Source of the DNA: Phosphuga atrata
Lineage: Eukaryota; Arthropoda; Insecta; Coleoptera; Silphidae
Direction of reading: 5' to 3'
Assembly (NCBI GenBank): GCA_944588485.1
Contig: OX155896.1
Coordinates: 44,451,196 to 44,515,195 of the forward strand
DNA: 64,000 nucleotides
Part shown: one piece after another, positions 21,722 through 33,479 of the stretch
Numbering within the stretch: position 1 is the stretch's first letter
Layout of the letters: every line of letters begins with the position of its first letter
Position numbers and translations under genes: made by a program
The notes under the pieces: model-generated
The model's database searches: none
What the model saw: only the letters and a program-made list of their open reading frames with translations
Told to the model about the DNA's origin: nothing

Positions 21722-21739
21722 ATATTACTAGTATATTAC

Positions 21740-22032
21740 ATTAGTATATTACAAGTAACATATTATTATTAAATCATTTATTGTCATCCATACAAAGAAA
21801 TATACAATCTGATTTACAGATTAAATACAAATATGTATATGTATAAATTGGGGTGCAAGGGGTGACTTTGGATGGTGGGTTAATGGTGACAAGGGGTGAA
21901 GGATGAGGAAGAAGTTTGGACACTCACCTCATTAAAGATCGAAGGAGATAAGTCCTAGTAAATTGAACTATGCTCAGAACTAAATTTCAATCCGGAGTTT
22001 CAAGTCTCCCATTCTGATCTCCGGGGGAGACA
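21740..22032 (+). other. Likely 5' UTR of the RTE element and its flank
   Basis: The part from about 21,980 (CTGATCTCCGGGGGAGACAG) leads directly into the endonuclease frame and is probably the RTE 5' region. Upstream of this nothing is recognised and the true 5' end is not defined. Confidence 0.4.
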
Positions 22033-24936
22033 GTGAAGAGCGAACCAACTACATCAATAGATACAAAGAAAAGTAAAATTAGAATTTGTACGTGGAATGT
22101 TAAAACAATGGCACAAGAAGGAAAAATATACAACGCACTGAATGAAATGAAACGACTAAATATTGGCATAATGGGGGTAAGTGAAATGCGGTGGCCGGGC
22201 ACAGGAGTTATAGATATAGATGAACACAACTTTTTCAAAACTTTTATTCTGGAACATCTAATAACAATCACGAACATGGAGTTGGCGTCATTATGACCAA
22301 ACAAATGGCACGAAGCGTGAAGAACTTCACACCGGTATCAGAAAGAGTTATACTGATACAACTGGACGCAACTCCCGTAAACATCAATATTATCCAGGTC
22401 TACGCACCTACTGCGGATAAACCAAACGAAGAGATGGAAGAATTCTACGGATCCATCACAGAACTAGTACGAGCCTTACCAAAACAAGAAATCATCATTA
22501 CGATGGGGGACTTCAATTCAAAACTTGGAGCAGGATTCAAGTCGGAATACATCGGCCAGTACGGGTTAGGAGAGAGAAACCATCGGGGGGATACTATGGA
22601 AGTCTTCGTCGAGGAGAATGAATTCGTCGTACTAAACACTCAATTCAAGATGCCCCCAAGGAAGCTCTATACTTGGAAATCTCCACTCAGCAGGCCAGAC
22701 CATCTCATCAGAAATCAGATTGATTATATACTGATATAAAAGATTCCGAAATAGCTGCACTTATGCTAAAACATTCCCCGGTGCCGATATTAACTCCGAA
22801 CATGTACCAGTGGTTGGGGAATTTAAAGTTGGGTTTAAGAAAACGAAGGCCAAAAGCTATAACAAATATAACATGAGAATACAGAAGGATCCTAACATCA
22901 AAAGAGAGGTAGAAAAGGAACTAAACGAGAAAATCAATAAAGAAATTGATGAAACCGCGTCAGTAGAACAACAAATAACAGTTTTAAATAAAATCAGCCA
23001 AAATACCAAGAAGACACATATGAAGGAGGGAGAAAATAAAAAGAAGAAATCATGGATGACAAACGAGATACTAAAAGTAATGGATCAGAGACGTGAACAA
23101 AAGAACAACAATGAAGAATACAGAAAAATAAACAAGACAATTAGACAAGAAATTAGAAAGACAAAAGAGAGAGAAAGAGAGGAAGCATGTCAAGAGATAG
23201 AACAGCTGCAGAAAAGATATGATGATTTTAACGTGCATCGAAGAATTAGAGAACTGACAGGCAAAACAAGAAAAAAGAACTTTGGAAAGCTGGTGAACAA
23301 CGAGGGAAAAATCATCATAAACTTAGAAGACAAAAAGAAAACGTGGAGGGAATATCTCAACAAACTATTTGAAGATGTAGAGAGAATAGCAACACCAATC
23401 ATCGAAGGAGAAACGGGACCGCACATCTTGGAAGAGGAAGTAGACGTAGCAATAAAACGAATGAAAGATGGGAAGGCGGCGGGGCCGGATGATATACAAG
23501 TTGAAATCCTGAAACTGCTAAGTGACAAACATATCAAAATACTTACCAACATCTTCAACAAAATATACAACTCGGGCAGCATACTAGAAGAGTGGTTGAA
23601 GTCGGAATTCATCGTATTACCAAAGAAAGTAGGATCAAAACGGTGCGAGGAATATAGAAGTATCAGTCTCATGAGTCATCTTCTCAAAATATTCCTAAAA
23701 ATAATACACAAGAGAATTTATAACAAATGTGAAGAACAAATCTCAGCAAATCAATTTCGATTCATCAACGCCGTAGGCTCAAGGGAAGCGCTTTTCTCAG
23801 TGCAGGTGCTCTTTCATAGATATAGAGACGTAAACTGCGATATCTACGTATGCCTAATCGATTATCAGAAAGCGTTTGATCGAGTGCAACATCACAAAAT
23901 GATAGACATCCTTAAACAAGTGGGAATTGACGACAAAGACATACAAATCATCACTAACTTGTACTGGATACAGACCGCATCCATGAAAATTGAAGACGAA
24001 CAAATAGAAGACATTGTAATAGCTAGAGGGGTAAGGCAGGGGTGCATTATTTCTCCGATTCTGTTCAATCTATACTCCGAACAGATCTTTAATGAAGCGC
24101 TAGAAGGCATAGAAGAAGGCATTTTACTGAACGGAGTCAGATTGAATAACATCCGATATGCCGACGACACAATGGTATTCGCTGACTCTCTTGAAGGACT
24201 CCAAACACTAATGAACAGATTTGTAGCGGCTAGTGAAAAATATGGACTTAACATTAATAACAACAAAACAAAATTCATGGTCATTAGCAAAGACAATATA
24301 GCTAATGCAAATCTCTACGTTCACAACCAACAAATAGAGAGAGTGAGACAAACAACATACTTAGGTACACTTGTGAACGAAAACTGGGACAATAGCCAAG
24401 AGATAAAATGTAGAATTGGAAAAGCCCGAGCTGCCTTCAATACAATGAATAACCTCTACAAAAATCACGAACTACATCTTGAAACCAAAGTACGCATGTT
24501 GATGTGCTACATTTTCCCAATATTACTTTACGGAGTCGAGTCCTGGACACTAAATGATGCAACAACAAAAAAGCTTGAAGCCTTTGAGATGTGGCTATAT
24601 CGACGTATCCTGCAAATATCTTGGAAAGACCGGGTAACAAATATCGAAGTCCTCCACAGGATGAAGAAAGAGAAGGAGATCATGGACACCATCAAAACCC
24701 GCAAGCTCCAATATCTAGGCCACATCATGCGGAACGAGGACAGATACGCCCTATTACAAGCCATCATTCAAGGCAAGATACACGGAAAACGAAGACCTGG
24801 ACGGAGGAGAATTTCATGGTTGCAGAATCTCAGGGCGTGGTACGGGAAGACTTCGAACGAGCTCTTCAGAATAGCAACCAATAAAGTGAAAATAGTCATG
24901 CTCATCGCAAACATCCGAAATCGGATATGCACATGA
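22033..24936 (+). pseudogene. RTE-clade LINE ORF: endonuclease and reverse transcriptase
   Basis: Best-preserved autonomous-type element here. An APE-like endonuclease nicks DNA and the RT copies the RNA at the nick. Endonuclease: ICTWNVKTMAQEGKI near 22,085, MGVSEMRWPGTGV near 22,170, IIQVYAPTADK near 22,390, GDFNSKLGAG near 22,508 and RNQIDYILI near 22,715. Frameshifts near 22,238 (frame 1 to 0) and near 22,738 (back to frame 1) break it. A single 708-codon frame from 22,810 carries AAGPDDIQVEIL, LIDYQKAFDRV (motif A), GVRQGCIISPILFN (motif B), RYADDTMVF (motif C, both Asp present, near 24,155) and the C-terminal YLGHIMRNEDRY. The RT domain looks intact. The tail GAAGAAGAATG follows the stop. 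The family resembles proteins labelled craniofacial development protein 2-like or endonuclease-reverse transcriptase in insects. Confidence 0.92.
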
Positions 24937-25274
24937 AGAAGAATGTATATCGTCGGCTTACTGCAAAAATTGACCAAGTCAAAAATAAAGGTTTTCCACA
25001 AATTCAGTTTCAATTTTCAAGGTTTCTATAAAATCAGGTTTTTTTTCTGCAAACACAATCATGGTTAAAAATTATATAAGACAGAACAATGTCTAACGAA
25101 CGTATAAACATGTGTGTATTTTTTCTACTTTTTCGAAAAATGTGACGACACTTTTTTTGTATAAAAAAACGGGAATCTGATTTGGTCACAAAATCAAGAA
25201 AACATAATTATTGAAAATCAAAATTTATTACTTTCAAAACAAATACAATTCGTAAACTAAAACTATATTAAAAC

Positions 25275-27222
25275 TTAATCAGAGTATTCCTCTGTATCAC
25301 TTTCAAAACTTCCTGGTTCTGGTACTCTAGCTTTCTTTACCGTATCAACAGGAAGTGATCTATACCAAGTCTGGTACTCTGGAGGAATAATGTTGCTAGA
25401 GCACGGCTTTAGGAGGCTATTTTTTTTTCTTTTCGGCTAAAGGCAAAAGACTTTTGTACTGGGGTGGAATATTTTGTGGAATATCAGCTGGTCTGCCTCT
25501 ACCATAAACTGTAACAACATTGTACTCTGCGTCACTATAATTGTACGTTAATTGTTAAAGAAGATAGAACCAGGTTTTTTTTTATAACGCATTACTGTAA
25601 TTTTGAGCCAAGATACTTTGTTTCCGCTGTTATCTTTACTTCTGTCTTTTAAAATTGAATTACTCTTCTTGTTGCGCAGTCTTTTGGAACGAGCCACTTT
25701 AAAAATATTTAGCAGATCGTTCATAGTATAGATGGCAGTATTCTTTTTATTTTTTTTATTCTTTCTATGGCGCTATGCATAGAATAGACCTCCATATAGG
25801 AATGCCCTTTTTCCATGAAGTTATGTTGTAAAACCTCTATGTGAGTATGTTGTACAATGTACATACGTACATAAATAGGGCGGCGATAAACTGATTACGG
25901 TTTTGGCCGCTGCAAGTATCAGAATATAAACTTATTTCCTTAATATTTTCTGGAATAGACCGAATCCATTTGAACAATGCTGTTCCAATTTCTGAGCTGC
26001 CCCTATGACCGTTTATCTCTGTCCATGCATAACAAAATGCGTTGTTTGGAGTTCCGCTTCATAAATAGTGAAGTTGTAGGCGCACAATTTTAACGAATGA
26101 TACATTTGGGATACATCAGAACAAGATATTTGAAGTATGCTTTGTAGATCAAACGAAGCAGTCAGAAAACCATCGTCTTCAGTTGCTCGAAGCTTGTCGG
26201 AATTCTTTGCAGCATTCGCTTCGCCTTTTCGTCGTATGTGCTGTTTGTAATCATTTTCAGAAATGGTTTTATTTTTGAACTGGGCGCAAATTTCGCATTG
26301 ATCTTTTTTAGGTTTGAAAAATGTCAGGTTGTAATTGTTATAGAAAGTTCTCCTAGAGGTTATTTGTGAAACATGATTTTCGCCCCTTTCCTTGCACTGT
26401 TCCACGTATAGTTCATACATTTTGTTTATAGACAACTTGGAGTTCAAATACAGTGTCTTATTACTTTTTCGGCAGTAATGTGAGTCCATAGTAGGAAAAC
26501 TTGAAATGTGTGCTTTCACTTTCTCTATAAGTTCATTCGGCGTTTTATTTGTCGGTGTTTTCCTTCCTCTTTTATCTGACAAATCAAATAATCCATTTTC
26601 GTTTTTTCCTTTTATAGCATGGTCGACTGGACCGTGGCTAATACATAATGTTTGTAAACAGAACTTCTTGCAAACTTGAATAGTTTCTGCATCTTTTTTT
26701 ACATAATATTTTCGACTAAATTCTTTTCTGTTAATTGTGCCGCTACGAACTCTATGAACCTTAGGCAAGCAACTTGAAACGCACGATAAAATAAAGTCTT
26801 CTTGTCGAAGATAATCTAGTTTCCAATAATCCAAACAAATTGATTTTCTTTGCTCTTCTGTAATTTTTGACGTGCACTTGAACTTGCAGTTCTCACAATT
26901 AAGATTTCTTTTAGTTTTAGCTGGTTTGATCATCTCTTTACTCAGGTATGACATGTTTCTTGGTTACATTCCTCTTCCACTTCTCTGGTTCTGATCTTCT
27001 CCAACGTTTTTTCTTCTCTGCTGACGTCTCATTATCGCCAAAACTGTCCGAATTTTCTTCTTGTTCCGGAATATATTCAGTGCCACTGTAAAACTCGTTT
27101 TCAGTCTCATGGTCACTCTGGTACTCATTTTTATCTTTTTGATCACCACTTGTTGAAAGAAACGCACTGCTTGCTTGGTCAGAAATAGGGTTTCCTCCAC
27201 AAATCTAGCCCTGTTGCACCTG
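25275..27222 (-). pseudogene. DDE-type transposase, frameshifted
   Basis: Read from high to low coordinate. An acidic N-terminal segment (NEYQSDHETENEFYSGTEY) ends in a basic EPEKWKRNVTKKH at 27,190-26,960. After a one-base shift, the main 313-codon frame 26,954-26,013 has a Cys-rich CENCKFKCTSKITEEQ, LSDKRGRKTP, SFPTMDSHYCRKS, FFKPKKDQCEICAQFKN and SFDLQSILQI (candidate first Asp). After another shift near 26,015 follow NNAFCYAWTEINGHRGSSE, LYSDTCSGQNRN (candidate second Asp, near 25,910) and HSYMEVYSMHSAIE (candidate Glu, near 25,770). The C-terminus ends SFESDTEEYSD at 25,275. The family is common among uncharacterised insect proteins; superfamily is not assigned here. Confidence 0.8.
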
Positions 27223-27431
27223 AAATTAATGAACAACTTAGTTTAAGTGCGTGCCACTTATAAAAAATTAACCAAAAAAACTCAATTGCACAAGAACTTT
27301 TTTTGGAAGAAAAAAGGTGCTGGAACACCATTTTTGCCTTAAATATATTTAATTAAAGCAATGTTAAGACTCGGCACACAATTAGGACCGTTTAAATAAT
27401 TTTTAACATTAAACATCAAATTTTAAAAGGT

Positions 27432-27851
27432 TTAAAATCCGTCGAGAAAAGGTGCCGAAAAAAAAAGGAAACCTAACTTCATTTGCAACTTTACCCGCAA
27501 TAGAAGTAAAATATTGTACTTACTTTTTGCAGTCACATGATTTTTCTCATTTCTGGCACATAAGGACACTAAAAGCTTTTCTCTGCTGCACATTATGGCT
27601 GTGGGTCTTCTAATTTTGTATTTAAAAAGTCGACACGACCGCACTAGTTGACCAACAACACAAGAATGACTGACAAATAGGATTTGTAGACGGCAAAAAG
27701 TGACCAAGTCGACTTGATCACTTTTACGTGTAGTCAAAATTGCTTTCTTGACTTGGTCATTATGGACAGGCCTACTTGAACACTTATGAGATAACAATAC
27801 GACTTCACTTTTTCTAGTAGTGTAAAACACTTTTGCTAGTGACTTGGCCAT
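27432..27851 (-). other. Possible first exon of the transposase gene
   Basis: An open frame starting MAKSLAKVFYTTRKSEV lies just inside the right terminal repeat. A donor-like AAAAA|GTAAGT at 27,524/27,525 and an acceptor-like TTAATTTCAG near 27,223-27,232 would join it to the transposase. However, the frame is built largely from the subterminal TGACCAAGTCA repeats (the TTRKSDQ motif repeats), and the downstream frame has a stop close to the acceptor. It may be only an overlap of repeats with a chance ORF. Confidence 0.3.
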
Positions 27852-27966
27852 GTTAACTCAAAACCTAAAAAAATTGACTTGGTAAATTTTTTTTTGCAGT
27901 AAGCCCACGCTATATGAATGGAAGTGAATGGAGACCAAAAATATTAAATTAACAAGAATTTAACAA

Positions 27967-28660
27967 TCTTCCATAATAAGCCCTTTTGTTTTCTTTAGGG
28001 TAGTAAGAACCTTAGTTAGTAAACCTTACACCGACTAACATGGAAAAAATAAAGAGAGGAATATTAACATTCATTTTTCTAAATGCTCACTCTATTCTGA
28101 ACACTGTATTCTTGGCATTTTAACATAATTTTTATACTGCTCAACGCTCGCTTGCCTTAACTCTATTGGTAGATTATTAATGATGGACGTTACTTGGTGA
28201 GTGTACGAAGATTTCAATTTTGAGGTATGGTGTATAGGTGGATTCAGCAAGCACGTATTACGAATATTAATTGTATGAAAGCACGTTTTGTAGGTTATTT
28301 TGTTTTACAGATACCTGGAAAATATGCAGTACAGGATTTTTTTAAAAGAAATGTAAGATGAAATTTTCGAAGTTTTTCCATATTAATCCATTTGTATTGA
28401 ATTTCCGTGGATATTTTTTGGCGAGGTCTTAGACCATGTACAAATCTGATACACCTATTTTATGTTTGTTGTGTTCTGGCGCTATCTGTCTTAATAATGA
28501 AACTAGCATACACCGATTCAGGGTAACTAAGCATTGACAAAACATAGACAGTAACTAGTTTCCTTTTTAAATTAGAAGATAGCCTACAGGAATACAACAC
28601 TTTTAGTTTTAAATAAACACGCTTTAAAAGTGTCGACACATACGATGTTAATTTTAAACT
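27967..28660 (-). pseudogene. LINE family A copy 2, C-terminus and 3' end
   Basis: Minus-strand 3' part of a CR1/Jockey-like LINE. Translation shows IIDGSLKLTSYVSTLLKRV near 28,650, NLKRKLVTVYVLSML near 28,540, and NRCIRFVHGLRPRQKISTE near 28,440, a thumb region with the usual Q/NRCxRFVxxLR block. It runs without interruption to the 3' end (GGGCTTATTATGGAAGATT on minus), whereas copy 1 at 40.8-46.1 kb is interrupted at least three times over the same stretch. It ends near the 340-bp satellite. Confidence 0.8.
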
Positions 28661-28714
28661 GCCATCAATTATTATTAGTCCAAGATTTTTTTATACATTT
28701 GTTATGTTAATAGA

Positions 28715-30733
28715 TGTGGCAAAATTAAAGCACCATGAGATTCGCGAGCTCAAAATATATACGGATGCATCAAAATACCTTGAAAAACTCACTAAATGTG
28801 CCATTTCTCCACAAAAATTCACAAAACTTTTTGAAAGATATCTAGATAACTAGAGGAGATACGCAAAAACTGAAAGCACCACGCGATTTGTAGGTTCAAA
28901 ATCTACGCAGATACATAGATAATCTTTGCGAATTTTTATTGGAAGAGGCAGTCCTTTGTAAAAAATGAAATGGGAAAAATTAAATTGCAAAAAACTAAAG
29001 TTAGGCGTATACGTTTTGATCGATATCTAGACTAGATATGGAAAAAATAAGGACCCCATGAGATTCCAGAGGTCAAAATCTATGCGGATACAGCAAAAAT
29101 ACCTTGCAAAAACTCATTAAATGTGTCATTTGCAAAAAAATCACAAAACTTGAGAGACAAACATTTTGAAAGATATCTAGATAAATAGAGAAGATACGCA
29201 AAAACTGAAAGCACCACGCGATTTGTAAGTTCAAAATCTATGTAGATACTAGCACAATGCTTGCGAATTTTTGTTGGAAGAGGCAGTCCTTTGTGAAAAA
29301 TGAAATAAGAAAAATTAAATTGCAAAAATCTAAAGTTAGGTTTTGATCGATATCTAAATAGCTAGACTAGATATGGAAAAAATAAGGACATCGTGAGAAT
29401 CGCGAGCTCAAAATCTATGCGGATACTTCAAAATACCTTGCAAAAACTCATTAAATGTGTCATTTCTTTGCAAAAATTCACAAAACTTTTAAGAGACAAA
29501 CATTTTGAAGGATATCTAGATAACTAGAGAAGATACGCAAAAACTGAAAGCGCCACGCGATTTGTAAGTTCAAAATCTATGTGAATACAAGGATAATGTT
29601 TGCAAATTTTTGTTGGAAGAGCTAGTCCTTTGTGAAAAATGAAATAGGAAAAATTAAATTGCAAAAATCTAAAGTTAGGCATATACGTTTTGATCGATAT
29701 CTAGATAGCTAGACTAGATATTGCAAAAATAAGGACACCATGAGATTCGCGAGCTCAAAATCTATGCGCATGCATGAAAATACCTTGCAAAACTCGCTTA
29801 ATGAGCCATTTATCTGCAAAAATTCCCAAAACTTGAGATACAAATATTTTGAAAGATATCTAGTTAATTAGAGCAGAAACGCAAAAACTGAAAGCACTAC
29901 GCGATTTGTAAGTTCAAAATCTATGTAGATACATAGATAATGTTTGTAAATTTTTGTTGGAAAAGGCAGTTCCTTGAGAAAAATGAAATATGAAAAATTA
30001 AATTGCAAAAATCTAAAGTTAGGCATGTACGTTTTGGTCGATATCTAGATAACTAGAATAGATGTGGCAAAAATAAAGACACTGTGAGATTCGCGAGCTC
30101 AAAATCTATGCGGATACATCCTTGCAAAAACCTTGCAAAAAATACCTTTCAAAAACTCACTAAATCAGCCATTTCTTTGCAAAAATTCACATACTTGAGA
30201 GACAAACATTTTGAAAGATATCTAGATAACTGGAGTAGATACGCCAAAACTGAAAGCACCACGCGATTTGTAAGTTTAAAATCTATGTAGATGGATACAT
30301 AATGATTTTTTGTTGGAGAATGCAGTTCTTTGTGAAAAATGATATAGGAAAAATTAAATTCAAAAATTTAAAGTTAGGCATATACGTTTTGATCGATATC
30401 TAGATAGCTAGGTTGTTTTACTAGATATTGCAAAAATAAGGACACCATGAGATTCGCGAGCTCAAAATCTATGCGGATACATCAAAATACCTAGCAAAAA
30501 CTCACTAAATGTGCCATTTCTTAGCAGCAATTCACAAAACTTAAGAGACACATATTTTGAAAGATATAACTGATAACTAGATAACTGGAGGAGATACGCC
30601 AAAACTGAAAGCACCACTCGATTTGTAAGTTCAAAATCTATGTGGATATAAAGATAACGTTTGCGAATGTTTGTTGGAAGAGGCGGTTCTTTGTGAAAAC
30701 TGATATAGGAAAAATTAAATTGCAAAAATCTAC
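28715..30733 (+). repeat. ~340-bp satellite, six copies
   Basis: Six tandem units of about 320-362 bp. The marker GAGATTCGCGAGCTCAAAAT (with variants) starts at about 28,736, 29,058, 29,390, 29,740, 30,085 and 30,447. Each unit contains CTCA(C/T)TAAATGTGCCATTT, GAAAGATATCTAGATAACTA, ACTGAAAGCACCACGCGATT and GTTTTGATCGATATCTAGAT. Open frames across it are artefacts. It occupies the position of the RT palm in LINE A copy 2. Confidence 0.95.
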
Positions 30734-31283
30734 GTCCATTACGTAATGTAGTGGAGTACATTCTCTAAAACCGGATTGAGTCGACGGAAAGATTTTATTT
30801 CCCTCAAGAAAATTCCTAATTTACAAGTCACAACTTTTTCAATGATTTTGAAAATGGTTGGCAAATAGAAATGGGCCTTAGATTGGTAATTTAGTTAGAG
30901 CGTAAATTTTTGGCAATTGGGTGGACATATGCATGTTTCCATGCGTCCGGAAATATGCTCTCTAGGAAGCAGCTGTTAATTATATGAGTAATAATAGACC
31001 TTTTCATAATTGAAAGATTTTTATGCACATGCGTCAATTTCCGCGTCAATATCGGGCACTTTTTTGACGTATAACCAGTGAAAATAGGAAAATGTGCCCG
31101 AAATTTCATATTCCCAACGGAATATGAGGCAGACGCGCATGCGCACAAGGAGGACGCGCATGCGCTTAACTAACCTATAAAAGTCTATTGAAAGTATCTG
31201 AGGCAAGCAAATTTTTATCAATTTTTTTCATCACAGCCCATAGCACAAGATTTTATATTGACGATGTCAATTTCAGTTTCAGT
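30734..31283 (-). pseudogene. LINE family A copy 2, RT N-terminal part
   Basis: Minus-strand RT fingers region. From high coordinate: VTETEIDIVNIKSCAMG near 31,270, HIINSCFLESIFPDAWKH near 30,960, then RPISICQPFSKSL near 30,860 and a degraded GFRxGxSTT block near 30,750. It matches copy 1 at 36,655-37,560. A ~150-bp segment at about 31,030-31,180, with GCGCATGCGCG repeats, is absent from copy 1 and may be an insertion. The RT palm is missing; the satellite begins where it should start. Confidence 0.75.
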
Positions 31284-33439
31284 TACCTGCTAGGTCTATA
31301 AAGCTAGCACCCCCACCTCTTTAAAATTCAAATGTGATAAGACCAGAATAATGTGCTCTTTTTGTGCTAATTATGTGCCGCAATCGCGATTTTTGTGCTC
31401 GAAGCCTTCAATGAAAGAATCAAATTTTACTAGTGGGGCTTCTAACTTAACAGTCAAGCTAGCACCCACCCATCTGAAAAATTGGGATACCGATACCAAA
31501 TAAGTACTACAATTATGTGCTATTTATGTGCTCTTCAAGTACCCTGGAGCGAAGTTGCTTGTGCGAAAAACTCACCCCGAACGGAATGAGCTATAAGAGG
31601 CGAAATCTATAATAATCGAGCAAACAAGTTTAACCAAGCCGCCATTGTTCTCCAGATTATGAAATTCCCGATGCTTGTGCTCGAAACCTTGTACGAAAAA
31701 TTAACCCCGAAGTGTATCAGCCTTAAGAGGTGAAATCCTTAATAATCGAGAACAGAAATTTCAAATGAGGCAAAATTGTGGCAATAATTAGGTTTTTTTT
31801 TTCCAGATATGCTATTTATAATTTTTGTGCTCGAACTCTGGTACGAAAAATTGACCCCGAACTGTTTGAGCCCACACATTTCAAGCGGCGCGAAATAGTT
31901 GCAATAATTATGTGCTTTATAGATATGCTATTAGCGATTTTTGTGATCGCACCGTTTTACGAAAAATTCACACCGAACGGTATGAGCCATAAGAGGTGAA
32001 ATCTATAATAATAGAGCACAGAAAATTTAACCGAATCGAAATTGTTGCAATAATAATTTCCTCTCCAGATATGCTATTCGTGATTTTTGTGCTCGCACCC
32101 TTGTACGAAAAATTCACCCCGAACTGTATGAGCCATAAGTGGTGAAATTTTTAATAATCGAACACACAAATTTGAACAAAAATTGCGATGGCGGCACATA
32201 ATTAGCACATAAAGAGCACATAATTCTGGTCTTATCAAATTTTAATTTTGTAGAAGTGTGGGTGCTAGCTTTATAGACCTTATGGTTCCATAAAACTAAG
32301 TTTCAGACTTTGGGGAAAATCTGAAAGTTTGAAATCAGTATCGACTCATTCTTAGGGCTCATGCAGTTCGGGGTGAATTTTTCGTACAAGGGTGCGTGCA
32401 CAAAAATCGGGAATAGCATATCTGGAGAGGACATTAATATTGCAACAATTGTGATCCGGTTAAAATTTCTGTGCTCTATTATTATATATTTCACGTTTTA
32501 TGGCACATACCGTTCGGGGTGAATTTTTCGTACAAGGGTGCGAGCACAAAAATAGCGAATAGCATATCTAGAGAGCACCTAATTATTGCAACTATTTTGC
32601 GCGGGTTAAAATTTCTGCTTTCGATTGTTAAAGATTTCACCTCTTATGGCTCAAACAGTTCGGAGTGAATTTTTGGTACAAAGGTGCGAGCGCAAAAATT
32701 GCGAATATCATATCTGGAGAACCCATAATCATTGCAACAATATCGCGTCAGTTAACATTTTTTTGCGCGATTATTATAGATTTCACCTCTTAGGGCTCCT
32801 GCAGTTCGGGGTGAATTTCTCGTACAAGGGTTTGAGAACAATAATCGTAAATAGCATATCTGGAGAGCAATATTAATTATAAATAACTAATACTAATAAT
32901 ATAATAAAATTGAAAGTAGGAGATTACCACTACGATATCTTCAAATCTATCAGTAGCTACAATTACACGGAAATCTTCTGTTACTCTTTGGCACACCCCT
33001 ACTGATAGATTTGAAGATATCGTAGTGGTAATCTCCTACTTTCAATTTTATTATAAATTTGGTTCAAACCATGACATCTCATTTTAAACTAATAATATAA
33101 TTATTGCAACAATTTTGAGTCATTTAAAATTTCTGTTCTCCATTATTCAAGATTTCACCTCTTAAGGCTGATACAGTTAGGGGTGAATTTTTCGTACAAG
33201 GGTGCGAGCACAAAAATAATATCATATCTGAAGAACACATAATTATTGCAACAATATCGCGTTGGTTAAAACTTGTTTGCTAGATTATTATAGATTTCGC
33301 CTCTTATGCCTCATTCAGTTCGGGGTGTTTTTCGCACAATCGCGATTGCGGCACATAATTAGCACATAAAGAGCACGTAATTCTAGTCTAATCTAATTTG
33401 AATTTTGAAGAGGTAGGCGTGCCAGCTTTATAGACCTTT
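31284..33439. mobile_element. Foldback element with inverted tandem units
   Basis: Ends AGGTCTATAAAGCTAGCACC and its complement (GCTTTATAGACCT). Near 32,250-32,282 an inner copy of the right end occurs, so it may be two fused units. The interior consists of ~150-bp tandem repeats with TTGTACGAAAAATTCACCCC and GAACTGTATGAGCC, in plus orientation in the left half and inverted in the right half. It is flanked by TTAC (31,280-31,283 and 33,440-33,443). LINE A copy 1 at 36,665-36,690 shows the unoccupied site. No coding capacity. Confidence 0.85.
32901..33054. repeat. Perfect 55-bp inverted repeat within an insertion
   Basis: Arms 32,901-32,955 and 33,000-33,054 are exact complements, with a 44-nt spacer. 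The hairpin lies in a 182-bp segment (32,906-33,087) flanked by exact 14-bp repeats ACTAATAATATAAT at 32,892-32,905 and 33,088-33,101. The whole segment interrupts the tandem units of the foldback element. Confidence 0.95.
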
Positions 33440-33479
33440 ACCGGCTTTAGGTTCAAAAAATCTGACAATTCCCTTAAAT

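Larger units (their letters stand above)
24955..27905 (-). mobile_element. TIR transposon carrying a DDE transposase
   Basis: Left end GGCTTACTGCAAAAA at 24,956 and the complement of the right end (GGGCTTACTGCAAAAA, ending near 27,905) pair, followed on both sides by a TTxACCAAGTCA block. Similarity weakly extends outward (CGTCGG and CGTGGG), so the exact ends and target duplication are unresolved; a TATA flank is present on both sides. Copies of TGACCAAGTCA or its complement recur at 24,971, 27,701, 27,749, 27,839 and 27,874, a subterminal array. The element begins 19 bp after the RTE stop codon, so it inserted in or beside the RTE tail. Confidence 0.75.
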
